Shown: positions 1 through 7,728 of the stretch, in pieces
Layout: every line of letters starts with the position of its first letter
Numbering within the stretch: the stretch's first letter is position 1
Source of the DNA: Eubacterium limosum
GTDB taxonomy: Bacteria > Bacillota > Clostridia > Eubacteriales > Eubacteriaceae
Direction of reading: 5' to 3'
Assembly (NCBI GenBank): GCA_959020865.1
Contig: CAUEUD010000054.1
Coordinates: 1 to 18,181 of the forward strand
DNA: 18,181 bases
The notes under the pieces: generated by a model
The model's database searches: none
Seen by the model: the letters and a program-made list of their open reading frames with translations, nothing else
What the model was told of the DNA's origin: nothing
Position numbers and translations under genes: made by a program

Positions 1-309
1 GAATCACTGGAGCATCTGAAGCAGGGGTACGAGGTTAATGAAAAAACTGTGATGTTTGACTCCATCAAAAAGACCGGCCCCTCCGGCCAGCATTTTGAGC
101 GGACACAAAAATCCTACCGTACGGACTTTATCATGCCGAAGCTTTCGATTCGGGATAACCATAACAGCTGGATACAGGCCGGCTGTCCGTCGGCGGAATC
201 GCTGGCGACGGAGGTTTGGAAGAAACGTCTGGATGAGTATGTTAAGCCTGACTTTAACAAGGAGCAGAGAAGTATTCTGGAGGACCTGCTGCCTGAAAAA
301 TACCGTTAA
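1..309 (+). CDS. MttB-family methyltransferase, C-terminal fragment (5' end outside window)
   Basis: The reading frame is open from base 1 and ends at TAA 307-309, giving about 102 residues of a protein that starts outside the window. The visible part resembles the C-terminal tail of trimethylamine/quaternary-amine methyltransferases (MttB superfamily): a HFERT segment, then YRTDFIMPKL, a R-x5-W motif (RDNHNSW), and a lysine-rich helix ending in ILEDLLPEKYR. Proteins of this family move a methyl group from a methylamine or betaine to a cytoplasmic corrinoid protein. The catalytic barrel is not visible, so the substrate cannot be judged, nor whether an amber codon occurs upstream. It is followed directly by a strong terminator, so it is the last gene of its transcription unit. 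An ATG at 49 is internal to the domain and is not the start. Confidence 0.8.
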   Translation, partial: ESLEHLKQGYEVNEKTVMFDSIKKTGPSGQHFERTQKSYRTDFIMPKLSIRDNHNSWIQAGCPSAESLATEVWKKRLDEYVKPDFNKEQRSILEDLLPEKYR

Positions 310-328
310 AAATCAACAAAGCAATCCC

Positions 329-361
329 GCGCCGTGACCATCGTCACGGCGCTTCTTTTTT
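329..361 (+). terminator. Rho-independent terminator after the partial mttB-like gene
   Basis: A perfect 10-bp stem (GCGCCGTGAC at 329-338 with GTCACGGCGC at 343-352) closes a CATC loop and is followed by a T-rich tract (353-361). It lies 19 bases after the stop codon and separates the methyltransferase from the channel gene. Confidence 0.93.
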
Positions 362-366
362 GCCCT

Positions 367-375
367 TGTTATAAT
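367..375 (+). promoter_or_regulatory. Extended -10 promoter of the FNT channel gene
   Basis: TGTTATAAT matches an extended -10 element (TG-N-TATAAT). The position where a -35 box would lie falls inside the terminator stem (CGGCGC) and has no match, which fits an extended -10 promoter. Transcription would start near 382, leaving a leader of about 22 bases that contains the AGGAGG ribosome binding site at 391-396. Confidence 0.5.
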
Positions 376-403
376 TTTCACAAAAGCGTTAGGAGGATAA
401 AAG

Positions 404-1174
404 ATGTTTTTTGAAGAGTTTACGAGTGTGCAGAAAGCAGCCTCGGCCAAAACCGGGCTGCTGAAAAAGAACCCCCTTGGCTATTTTGTGGCAGCCATGC
501 TGGCCGGAGCCTTCATTGGATTTGGTGTTTTATTAAGTTTTACCATCGGCGGCCTGCTGACCGGAGAACCCTATGCTAAAATTGTCATGGGGACAGCCTT
601 TGGCGTTGCTCTGAGCCTGGTGGTCATTGCAGGGGCAGAGCTTTTTACAGGAAATAATATGGTTATGACAGCAGGACTTATGTCAAAATCAGTCACCATG
701 GCGGATACTTTAAAGCTATGGGGAGTCTGCTGGCTTGGCAATCTGGCGGGGTCTGTGCTCCTGGCCCTTATTTTCTGGGGAGCAGGCTTTGCGACCGGCC
801 CGGTCGGCGAGTTTATTGCAGCGTCGGCAGCGACGAAGATGAGCCTTCCTCTGGTGCCCCTGTTTCTGAGAGGGATTCTGTGTAATGTGCTGGTCTGTCT
901 GGCAGTGTGGTGCGGCTTCAAATGCAAATCGGAAAGCGGGAAACTCATCATGATTTTCTGGTGCCTTTTTGCCTTTATCACAACGGGCTTTGAGCACAGC
1001 ATTGCGAATATGACCCTGCTGACAATCTCCCTGCTTGCGCCCATGGAAGCAGCTGTCAGCATTGGCGGCTTCGCATATAACCTGATTGTTGTAACCCTTG
1101 GCAACATGGTTGGCGGCATCCTCTTTGTGGCTGTTCCCTACTATCTGATTTCTAAAAAGAAGGAAACCATATAG
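404..1174 (+). CDS. Formate/nitrite transporter (FNT) family channel
   Basis: A 256-residue membrane protein of the FocA/NirC/FNT family, which form pentameric channels for small monovalent anions such as formate, nitrite or hydrosulfide in the cytoplasmic membrane. Length and the pattern of six hydrophobic segments fit the family. The diagnostic motif GFEHSIANM is present, with the conserved pore histidine at about residue 198, and GAELFTGNNM matches the loop after the second helix. The start is supported by AGGAGG seven bases upstream of the ATG. It is monocistronic, with terminators on both sides and its own extended -10 promoter. In an acetogen, formate exchange is a reasonable role, but the sequence does not separate formate from nitrite or hydrosulfide. 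Family certain, substrate inferred. Confidence 0.93.
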   Translation: MFFEEFTSVQKAASAKTGLLKKNPLGYFVAAMLAGAFIGFGVLLSFTIGGLLTGEPYAKIVMGTAFGVALSLVVIAGAELFTGNNMVMTAGLMSKSVTMADTLKLWGVCWLGNLAGSVLLALIFWGAGFATGPVGEFIAASAATKMSLPLVPLFLRGILCNVLVCLAVWCGFKCKSESGKLIMIFWCLFAFITTGFEHSIANMTLLTISLLAPMEAAVSIGGFAYNLIVVTLGNMVGGILFVAVPYYLISKKKETI

Positions 1175-1198
1175 TATAGGGTTTATCTCCCTCGTTCC

Positions 1199-1233
1199 AA
1201 AAACACCTGAGCACTGTGCTCAGGTGTTTTTTT
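1199..1233. terminator. Bidirectional terminator between the FNT and LysR genes
   Basis: A near-perfect palindrome (ACACCTGAGCA paired with TGCTCAGGTGT around a short CTG loop) is flanked by AAAAA on the left (1199-1203) and TTTTTTT on the right (1227-1233). It therefore serves both the plus-strand channel gene and the minus-strand regulator, whose stop codon is at 1237-1239. Confidence 0.92.
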
Positions 1234-1236
1234 CTG

Positions 1237-2121
1237 CTATTGGGAAAAGCTGTCCTTTGTGAGCTCAATAAAAAGCTTGAGCAGTGGATCTTTTTTCTTT
1301 CCTTTGTAGTACAGTCCATAGGAAACCGCATTGGCCGGACTGTAGGGAATGTAGGCCAGCTCGGGGTCGCGGCTTGGCAGCAGGTCGGGCAGAAGGGAGA
1401 AGCCCAGACCGGCCTTTACCAGGGTGCAGGCCTCGTCGATGTTTTCAGAAAAATAGGAATTGGCCGGTGAGAAATTAGACGCTTCTTTTTGCTGAAAAAC
1501 CGAAATATCCGAAAATACCGGCACAGATGGCTGGCAGAGCACAATGCTGAGGTCCTTTAGATCAGACTGGGCAACAGACGGCTGCCCTGCGAGAGGATGG
1601 TTCTTTGGCAAAATACAGGCGATGGGTGCTTTGGTCAGTTCGACATAATTGAGACGGAGCTTATCTGTCTTTTCGTTTTTAAATTCAAACATGACGTCAA
1701 TGGTCTCATCGGTCAGCAGATTGGCGAGGGCGTGGAAGGGAACCATTTTAATAACGGGGTGCAGTAATGGAAACTGTCGTTTCATTTCCTTAATAATATC
1801 CGGAAGAAAGGAAAGCTCCATTTTGCTGTGGAGTCCCGTGGCAAAAAAGGAGAGTTTGTCCGCGCTGTCATCGTGAAGCCGCATTTTTGATATTTTCATG
1901 AGGGACAGGATATTTCTGGCATCAGCAAAAAAGCTCAGCCCGGCCTGCGTCAGGGATACGGAGCGCGTAGTGCGATGAAAGAGCTTTACGTTCAGCTCTG
2001 TCTCGAGGGTATGGATCTGGTGGGTGACTGAGGGCTGCGTAATGTGCAGAGCTTCCGCTGCCCGGGCAAAATTCAGGTTTTCTGCGACCTGCATAAAACA
2101 TTCAAGCTGTGTGCTGTTCAT
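1237..2121 (-). CDS. LysR-family transcriptional regulator
   Basis: A 294-residue LysR-type regulator. The N-terminal winged helix-turn-helix (about residues 1-60) begins MNSTQLECFMQVAENLNF and continues with AAEALHITQPSVTHQIHTLE, the recognition-helix region typical of the family. The rest is a two-lobed effector-binding domain resembling a periplasmic binding protein. I chose the ATG at 2121 because AAGGAGG lies four bases upstream of it. An in-frame TTG at 2142 would place that Shine-Dalgarno sequence inside the gene. It diverges from the two-gene ABC exporter across a 152-base AT-rich gap with a perfect inverted repeat, so control of the exporter and of itself is the natural guess. The effector is unknown. 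C-terminal neighbour is the shared bidirectional terminator. Confidence 0.93.
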   Translation of the reverse strand: MNSTQLECFMQVAENLNFARAAEALHITQPSVTHQIHTLETELNVKLFHRTTRSVSLTQAGLSFFADARNILSLMKISKMRLHDDSADKLSFFATGLHSKMELSFLPDIIKEMKRQFPLLHPVIKMVPFHALANLLTDETIDVMFEFKNEKTDKLRLNYVELTKAPIACILPKNHPLAGQPSVAQSDLKDLSIVLCQPSVPVFSDISVFQQKEASNFSPANSYFSENIDEACTLVKAGLGFSLLPDLLPSRDPELAYIPYSPANAVSYGLYYKGKKKDPLLKLFIELTKDSFSQ

Positions 2122-2160
2122 GGGGCCTCCTTGATTTATCAATAAAAATTTTCTTTGTTT

Positions 2161-2183
2161 ATTAATTAATACTGTTAATTAAT
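2161..2183. promoter_or_regulatory. Perfect inverted repeat, candidate LysR operator
   Basis: ATTAATTAA and TTAATTAAT form a perfect 9-bp inverted repeat around TACTG, in the divergent gap between the LysR gene and the ABC exporter. LysR proteins usually bind interrupted dyads (T-N11-A) in such gaps, so this is the best visible operator candidate. The AT-rich composition makes chance symmetry more likely than usual. Confidence 0.4.
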
Positions 2184-2205
2184 AATAACATTTTTTGAAT
2201 TCACT

Positions 2206-2233
2206 TTCAACAAAATTTGTAGTTTAATAGTAT
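2206..2233 (+). promoter_or_regulatory. Candidate sigma-A promoter of the ABC exporter operon
   Basis: A -35-like TTCAAC (2206-2211) and a -10-like TAGTAT (2228-2233) are separated by 16 bases, about 40 bases before the exporter start. Both match the consensus only partly. The box overlaps a 14-base sequence that recurs at 9645-9658. Confidence 0.3.
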
Positions 2234-2273
2234 AAAACAATTAAAGACAATATACCTTGAAAGGAAAATAAAA

Positions 2274-4037
2274 ATGGTAAGAACACTTTTGGGGCAGGTG
2301 AAGCAGTATAAAAAGGCTTCACTGCTGACGCCCTTGTTTACAGCCCTGGAGGTTGTGATGGAGGTTTTGATCCCGTGGGTCACATCGCTCATCATTGACC
2401 GGGGCATTGAGGCTGGAAATATCCAGCAGGTTTATTTTTACGGAGGGATCATGGTGGTCATGGCAATGGCAAGCCTGACCTTTGGTATTCTGGCGGGTAA
2501 GTACGCGGCCAGCGCGTCCTCGGGTCTGGCCTGTAATCTGAGGGAGGGCATGTATGAAAATATCCAGCACTTCGCATTCTCAAACATTGATAAGTACAGC
2601 ACAGCCGGACTGGTTACACGGCTTACCACAGACGTTACCAATGTTCAAAACGCCTATCAGATGATCCTGCGTATGTGCACCCGTGCACCGCTGATGCTCA
2701 TCAGCGCTATGGTCATGTGTTTTTTTATCAATACCCGACTGAGCCTGGTCTTTGTGGCAGCCATCGTGGTTCTCGGTCTGGCGCTGGCACTGATTATTTT
2801 AAAGACTACTAAAATTTTCGACCAGGTTTTCAAAAAGTACGACGCCTTAAACGAGAGCGTCCAGGAAAATGTATCTGCCATAAGGGTGGTTAAGGCCTAT
2901 GTTCGAGAGGACTATGAAAATACACGCTTTACCAGGGCGGCCACCAATCTGTACCGGCTTTTTGTTAAAGCGGAGGGCATCCTTGCCTTTAATAACCCGG
3001 TAATGATGTTCGTTATTTATGGCTGTATCCTTGGGATATCCTGGCTTGGCGCTCAGATGATCGTGGTCGGCAGCCTGACAACCGGCGAGCTGACCGCCAT
3101 GTTCAGCTATATCATGAATATTATGATGTCTCTGATGATACTGTCCATGATCTTTGTGATGGTGACCATGAGTCTTGCCAGCTGCCGCCGTATTGCCGAG
3201 GTGCTGGAGGAACAGACTGATATCAAAGATCCGGCACGCCCGGTAACAACCGTGGAAAACGGCAGCATTGATTTTGAACAGGTTCATTTTGCCTATAAAA
3301 AGGGAAGCGGTAAGGAAACACTTTCAGACATTGATCTTCACATCCGCGCCGGTGAGACCATCGGAATTATCGGGGGCACAGGCAGCGGAAAGTCGAGTCT
3401 GGTCAATCTTATCAGCCGGCTTTATGATGTAACGGATGGCAGGGTGCTGGTGGGCGGCAAAAATGTCCGGGACTATGACCTGGAGGCTCTTAGAAATCAA
3501 GTAGCTGTGGTGCTTCAGAAAAATGTATTGTTTTCAGGGACAATTCTGGATAATCTGCGCTGGGGCAATGAACAGGCGACGCAGGAGGAATGTCAGCATG
3601 CCTGTAAGCTGGCCTGCGCCGATACTTTCATCGAGCAGCTGCCTGACAAATACGACACCGTCATCGACCAGGGCGGCACCAATGTTTCCGGGGGACAGAA
3701 GCAGCGTATCTGCATTGCGCGGGCACTTCTGAAAAAGCCGAAGGTGCTGATCCTGGATGACTCCACCAGCGCGGTGGATACCGCTACAGACGCCCAGATA
3801 CGGAGCGCCTTTATCAGCGAAATTCCAGGCACGACCAAGCTGATTATCGCCCAGCGTATCTCCAGCGTTGAGGATGCTGACCGGGTTCTGGTGATGGACG
3901 AGGGGCGTGTCAACGCATTTGACACGCCGGATAATCTACTGAAGACAAATGCCATCTATCAGGAAATTTACGCCTCCCAGGTAAACGGCGGTGGAGATTT
4001 TGACGAGGGCAGTATGGAAATGGAGGAGGTAAGCTGA
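2274..4037 (+). CDS. Heterodimeric ABC exporter, subunit with degenerate ATP site (MdlA type)
   Basis: A 587-residue half-transporter with an N-terminal six-helix exporter domain (about residues 15-310) and a C-terminal ATPase domain (about 330-575). Walker A is GGTGSGKSS (about 366-374), the Q-loop is VVLQKNVLFSGT, and the signature VSGGQ is intact. Two catalytic positions are changed: the Walker B glutamate is aspartate (ILDDS, D496) and the H-loop histidine is glutamine (IAQRI, Q527). Such changes are typical of the degenerate subunit of heterodimeric exporters like TM287/288, LmrCD or BmrCD. Its intact signature motif would complete the active site of the partner encoded next, whose start codon overlaps this stop by one base. 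Likely role: export of drugs, lipids or peptides, with substrate unknown. An AAAGGAAA ribosome binding site precedes the ATG. A divergent LysR gene may regulate it. Confidence 0.93.
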   Translation: MVRTLLGQVKQYKKASLLTPLFTALEVVMEVLIPWVTSLIIDRGIEAGNIQQVYFYGGIMVVMAMASLTFGILAGKYAASASSGLACNLREGMYENIQHFAFSNIDKYSTAGLVTRLTTDVTNVQNAYQMILRMCTRAPLMLISAMVMCFFINTRLSLVFVAAIVVLGLALALIILKTTKIFDQVFKKYDALNESVQENVSAIRVVKAYVREDYENTRFTRAATNLYRLFVKAEGILAFNNPVMMFVIYGCILGISWLGAQMIVVGSLTTGELTAMFSYIMNIMMSLMILSMIFVMVTMSLASCRRIAEVLEEQTDIKDPARPVTTVENGSIDFEQVHFAYKKGSGKETLSDIDLHIRAGETIGIIGGTGSGKSSLVNLISRLYDVTDGRVLVGGKNVRDYDLEALRNQVAVVLQKNVLFSGTILDNLRWGNEQATQEECQHACKLACADTFIEQLPDKYDTVIDQGGTNVSGGQKQRICIARALLKKPKVLILDDSTSAVDTATDAQIRSAFISEIPGTTKLIIAQRISSVEDADRVLVMDEGRVNAFDTPDNLLKTNAIYQEIYASQVNGGGDFDEGSMEMEEVS

Positions 4038-5923
4038 TGAATAAAATTAAAAAAGACGGCCTGAGCATAAAGGCCCTTGGCCGTATTCTGGCAATGATTG
4101 TCGAAAATTACAAAGCAACTACAGTGGTGGTGCTTTTATGTATTTTCGGCTCGACTCTGATCACAGTCAAAGGAACCCTGTTTATGCAGACCCTGATCGA
4201 CGATTATATTATCCCCCTGACTGGAGCTTCCAATCCCGATTTTGTCCCGCTGGCCGCAGCGCTCGTCCGTCTGGCCTGCATGTACCTCATCGGTGTGGGG
4301 CTGGCCTTTGCCTATAACCGCATCATGGTCAATGTGAGCCAGGGTACCCTTAAAAAGCTCAGAATTAAGCTTTTTACTCATATGGAGTCGCTGCCCATCA
4401 AGTATTTTGATACCCACGCTCACGGCGATATCATGTCGGTTTATACCAACGATGTCGATACGCTCCGCCAGCTTATCAGCCAGAGTCTTCCGCAGATTAT
4501 CCAGTCGATTATCAGCATTGCCACCACTTTTGTGAGCATGCTGTTTCTGGACATCCCCCTGACAATGGTGACGCTGGCCATGACGGTGGTTATGCTGGCC
4601 GCAACCTCAAAGCTCGGCGGAAAATCAGGCGCTTATTTTGCGGCGCAACAGAGGGATCTGGGCAATGTGAACGGCTATATTGAGGAGATGATGAGCGGTC
4701 AGAAGGTCGTCAAAGTTTTCTGCCATGAGGAAAAAAGCCTAGAAGGCTTCAGGGAGCGCAATGACCGTCTCCGTGAGAGCGCCAACAGCGCCAATAAGTT
4801 TGCCAATATTCTCATGCCTGTCAACGCGAATCTGGGCAATATCAGCTATGTGCTGTGTGCCATTGTGGGCGCGGTGCTGGCCTTGAGCGGCAGTGTAAGC
4901 CTGACTCTGGGAACACTGGTGTCCTTCCTCACGCTGAACAAAAGCTTTACCCAGCCCATCACCCAGGTCAGCCAGCAGCTTAACAGCATTGTCATGGCTC
5001 TGGCAGGGGCTGACCGTATTTTCAACCTTCTGGAGGAAAAGCCCGAGTCTGATGAAGGCTATGTCGAGCTGGTCAATGCGGTGGAACAGCCAGACGGCTC
5101 CCTTTGCGAGAGCACAGAGCGTACAGGCCTCTGGGCGTGGAAACACCCGCACAGGGCAGAAGGCACTGTTACCTACAAACGGCTGGAAGGAGAGGTTACC
5201 TTCAATGGCGTCGATTTTGGCTATGACGATATCCATATGGTATTGCATGACATAAGGCTTTTTGCCAAACCGGGGCAGAAGATTGCCTTTGTGGGCAGTA
5301 CCGGCGCAGGAAAGACGACCATCACCAATCTGATCAACCGCTTCTACGACATACAGGACGGGAAAATACGCTATGACGGTATTAACATCAACAAGATTAA
5401 AAAGGCCGATCTGCGGCGTTCCCTGGGCATTGTTCTGCAGGATACCCATCTTTTTACAGGCACCGTCATGGACAATATCCGCTTTGGACGACTGGATGCC
5501 ACCGATGAGGACTGCGTCGCTGCTGCGAAACTGGCCAATGCCGACGGCTTTATCAGCCGGCTTCCGGATGGCTACCAGACCATGCTCACCGGCGACGGCG
5601 GCAGCCTGAGCCAGGGACAAAGACAGCTTCTGTCCATTGCCAGAGCTGCGGTTGCCGACCCGCCGGTTCTCATTCTGGACGAGGCTACCAGCTCCATCGA
5701 CACCCGTACCGAGGCCATGGTACAGGAGGGAATGGACCGCCTGATGAAGGGCAGAACCACCTTTGTCATCGCTCACCGCCTCTCCACTGTCCGCAATGCA
5801 GACTGTATCATGGTGCTGGAAAACGGCCGCATTATTGAGCGCGGTACCCACGATGAGCTCATCGCCGAGGAGGGCAAGTATTATGAGCTCTATACTGGAA
5901 ACTTTGCCGAGGAGGCAGCCTGA
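4037..5923 (+). CDS. Heterodimeric ABC exporter, catalytic subunit (MdlB type)
   Basis: A 628-residue half-transporter, partner of the preceding gene; the coding regions overlap by one base (TGATG) and GGAGG precedes the start. The N-terminal exporter domain (about 20-330) is followed by an extra linker of about 45 residues containing LWAWKHPH and GTVTYKRLEGEV, a linker seen in firmicute MdlB/YheH-like proteins, and then the ATPase domain. Walker A GSTGAGKT (420-427), Walker B LILDE with catalytic E549, and H-loop H580 (IAHRL) are all canonical. The signature motif is altered to LSQGQ. Thus the hydrolysing site is formed by this Walker A/B with the partner's VSGGQ, while the other composite site is defective on both sides. 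Membrane exporter; substrate unknown. Confidence 0.93.
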   Translation: MNKIKKDGLSIKALGRILAMIVENYKATTVVVLLCIFGSTLITVKGTLFMQTLIDDYIIPLTGASNPDFVPLAAALVRLACMYLIGVGLAFAYNRIMVNVSQGTLKKLRIKLFTHMESLPIKYFDTHAHGDIMSVYTNDVDTLRQLISQSLPQIIQSIISIATTFVSMLFLDIPLTMVTLAMTVVMLAATSKLGGKSGAYFAAQQRDLGNVNGYIEEMMSGQKVVKVFCHEEKSLEGFRERNDRLRESANSANKFANILMPVNANLGNISYVLCAIVGAVLALSGSVSLTLGTLVSFLTLNKSFTQPITQVSQQLNSIVMALAGADRIFNLLEEKPESDEGYVELVNAVEQPDGSLCESTERTGLWAWKHPHRAEGTVTYKRLEGEVTFNGVDFGYDDIHMVLHDIRLFAKPGQKIAFVGSTGAGKTTITNLINRFYDIQDGKIRYDGININKIKKADLRRSLGIVLQDTHLFTGTVMDNIRFGRLDATDEDCVAAAKLANADGFISRLPDGYQTMLTGDGGSLSQGQRQLLSIARAAVADPPVLILDEATSSIDTRTEAMVQEGMDRLMKGRTTFVIAHRLSTVRNADCIMVLENGRIIERGTHDELIAEEGKYYELYTGNFAEEAA

Positions 5924-6004
5924 AGAAAGGCCGCAGTCTTAAAGCTGGCTTAAGAGCAGACGGCACTTCACATAACCATCACATTGCCGGTTTATACTAG
6001 AGTC

Positions 6005-6022
6005 AAGTTAAGAAATTAACTT
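6005..6022. repeat. Perfect short hairpin AAGTTAA-GAAA-TTAACTT
   Basis: A 7-bp perfect inverted repeat closed by GAAA lies in the 211-base convergent gap between the exporter operon and the ABC permease gene. A second, weaker dyad (AATCTC with GAGATT) follows at about 6026-6050. Neither has an adjacent T-run, so they do not look like terminators by themselves. They may be transcript 3'-end structures. No gene is seen in this gap. Confidence 0.35.
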
Positions 6023-6090
6023 ACTAATCTCTAACGGGCTGTATGAGATTAAAACAAAAACTTTTTCATTTCTTTTCCTTTTTATAAAGA

Positions 6091-6130
6091 CCCTTTCATG
6101 GAGTAATGGACATGAAGGGGTTTTTATTTT
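6091..6130 (+). terminator. Terminator of the ABC exporter operon
   Basis: CCCTTTCATG (6091-6100) pairs with CATGAAGGGG (6111-6120), including one G-T wobble, and TTTTTATTTT follows. It lies 168 bases after the exporter stop codon and just beyond the end of the convergent permease gene at 6135. It may also act weakly on the minus strand, where TCTTTATAAAAA follows the stem. Confidence 0.8.
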
Positions 6131-6134
6131 GTAG

Positions 6135-7715
6135 TCAGTTCATATGCTTCTGCCATTTTGAGGACACAAAGCTGGTGAGCGCTTTCAGGATAAGGTTGCT
6201 CACAAGAATGATCAAAGAGACAAAAGCAGCGCACTCAAAGAGCCGCTGTCCCTCAAAGACAGGGATCATCAATGCCAGAGGCATATTGTCAACCGTGCTC
6301 AGGAACGAAATGGCAGAGATGGTGATCATACCGTTGATAAAATAATAAGTGAACATTTCAAGCAGCGTACTGAAAGTGGAGGGCAGCAGCACATCCCGGA
6401 TCATGCGGTGCTTTGGAATGTTCAGTGTCATGGCGATATCCTCAAAATTCGGATTCAGCTTGAGCAGAGCGTTGTGCGCCATGAGATAGGGCGATGAGAA
6501 GAAATGGATGGTGTTGACAAGGACGAGGATCATGAGCGTCCCGTAAAGGATACTGCCGCTGAAAAGCGTAACATATCCAAGGCCGAGGACAATACCTGGC
6601 ACCGCAACGGTTACCAGTGAGATGAGATGCAGGCATCTTGAGGTAAAGGTCTGTTTTCCTCTGGAGGTAAAATAAGCCACAGTAAAGGCGATGGCTGTCC
6701 CGACAAGGGCTGTCAGGAGGGACATGACAATGGCGTTAAAAAAGTATTCGCCAGCGCCGAGCTGAAGCGTCTGCAAAATGCTGTCAAAGGAAAGCGACAG
6801 ATCAACCGGATATTTTTTAACAACCGACAAAACAACAAAAGCGATGATCGGCAGGTTAAACAAAACCGCAGTCAGGATACAGAAGCCGGCAGCGCAGCGG
6901 TCGCGCACCGGAAAAGCCTTGATTTTAAGCCTGACGCTGTTACTGCCGCTCTGGCTGTCCTGGCTGAAAAAGTCGATGATAAAAGCCAGAATGGCTGGCA
7001 GAAGCAGGATAATCCCAACAACGGCACCGTTTGAGAAATTGAGCAGTCCCAGCACCTCGCGGTACATGTAGGTTGAAAGCACACGGTACTTGCCGCCGAC
7101 TGCCAGTGGAACGCCATAGTCGGTGAAAATCATGGTAAACACAGCAAAAAAGGCCGAGATTAACGGTTTTTTCAAATACACCAGGGTGAGGTCTGTAAAC
7201 TGGCGAAGCTTTGAAACACCCATGACCTGCGCTGCTTCGTACAAGGCGTCATCCTCATATTTAAAGACATCCATAAGCATTAAAAAAGCGATGGGGAAGG
7301 TATAGAGCACAGAGCCAATGACAATGCCTGAGAAGCCATAAAGGTTGAAGCTGGTATGCAGCAGGTTTGTAACGATCCCCTTTGCGCCAAAGAGAATGAC
7401 CAGCCCCATACCGTGCGAGATGGAGGGAATGAGCATCGGCAGGGTCAGTGCTGGGATCAGAATGTTTTTAAAAGGCATGGCTGTTTTCGCCACACACCAG
7501 GAGAGTGCCAGCGCCAGCAGGATCGAGATGAGCGTTGCAGTGGCAGTCACCAGAACAGACCGCAGGATAACCTCCCCAAAAACCGGTGTGAACAGCAGAT
7601 TTTGAATGCTTTCTGTGGTGATAGTGGCAAACATATTGAACAGGGGAAGAATCAGGGTAACAAAAAAGAATACGACGAATAAAAGCCTCAGCGATTTAGA
7701 TTTTATCCATTTCAT
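6135..7715 (-). CDS. ABC importer permease, fused double-domain (FbpB/ThiP type)
   Basis: A 526-residue integral membrane protein with two copies of the binding-protein-dependent permease domain. The first copy carries the EAA loop YEAAQVMGVSKLRQFTDL at about residues 159-176; the second carries EDIAMTLNIPKHRMIRDVLLP nearer the C terminus. About twelve hydrophobic segments are visible. This fused arrangement is typical of importers of the ferric iron / thiamine / 2-aminoethylphosphonate / polyamine-like group. It is the third gene of the operon binding protein - ATPase - permease, starting 13 bases after the ATPase stop, with AAAGGAGT upstream of the ATG. It would form the membrane channel of the importer. 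Substrate not determinable. Confidence 0.92.
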   Translation of the reverse strand: MKWIKSKSLRLLFVVFFFVTLILPLFNMFATITTESIQNLLFTPVFGEVILRSVLVTATATLISILLALALSWCVAKTAMPFKNILIPALTLPMLIPSISHGMGLVILFGAKGIVTNLLHTSFNLYGFSGIVIGSVLYTFPIAFLMLMDVFKYEDDALYEAAQVMGVSKLRQFTDLTLVYLKKPLISAFFAVFTMIFTDYGVPLAVGGKYRVLSTYMYREVLGLLNFSNGAVVGIILLLPAILAFIIDFFSQDSQSGSNSVRLKIKAFPVRDRCAAGFCILTAVLFNLPIIAFVVLSVVKKYPVDLSLSFDSILQTLQLGAGEYFFNAIVMSLLTALVGTAIAFTVAYFTSRGKQTFTSRCLHLISLVTVAVPGIVLGLGYVTLFSGSILYGTLMILVLVNTIHFFSSPYLMAHNALLKLNPNFEDIAMTLNIPKHRMIRDVLLPSTFSTLLEMFTYYFINGMITISAISFLSTVDNMPLALMIPVFEGQRLFECAAFVSLIILVSNLILKALTSFVSSKWQKHMN

Positions 7716-7728
7716 GACAGATACTCCT

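Noticed and set aside
571..1119. Minus-strand open frame of 182 codons inside the FNT gene
   Set aside because: The plus-strand frame carries the full FNT signature and a good ribosome site; the antisense frame is a composition effect.
2122..2142. Upstream TTG start for the LysR gene
   Set aside because: The AAGGAGG sequence lies between the TTG and the ATG at 2121, so translation should begin at the ATG.
4739..5851. Long minus-strand open frame of 370 codons
   Set aside because: It is fully antisense to the ABC exporter subunit, which has all its ATPase motifs in the plus frame. The antisense translation has low complexity and resembles no family.
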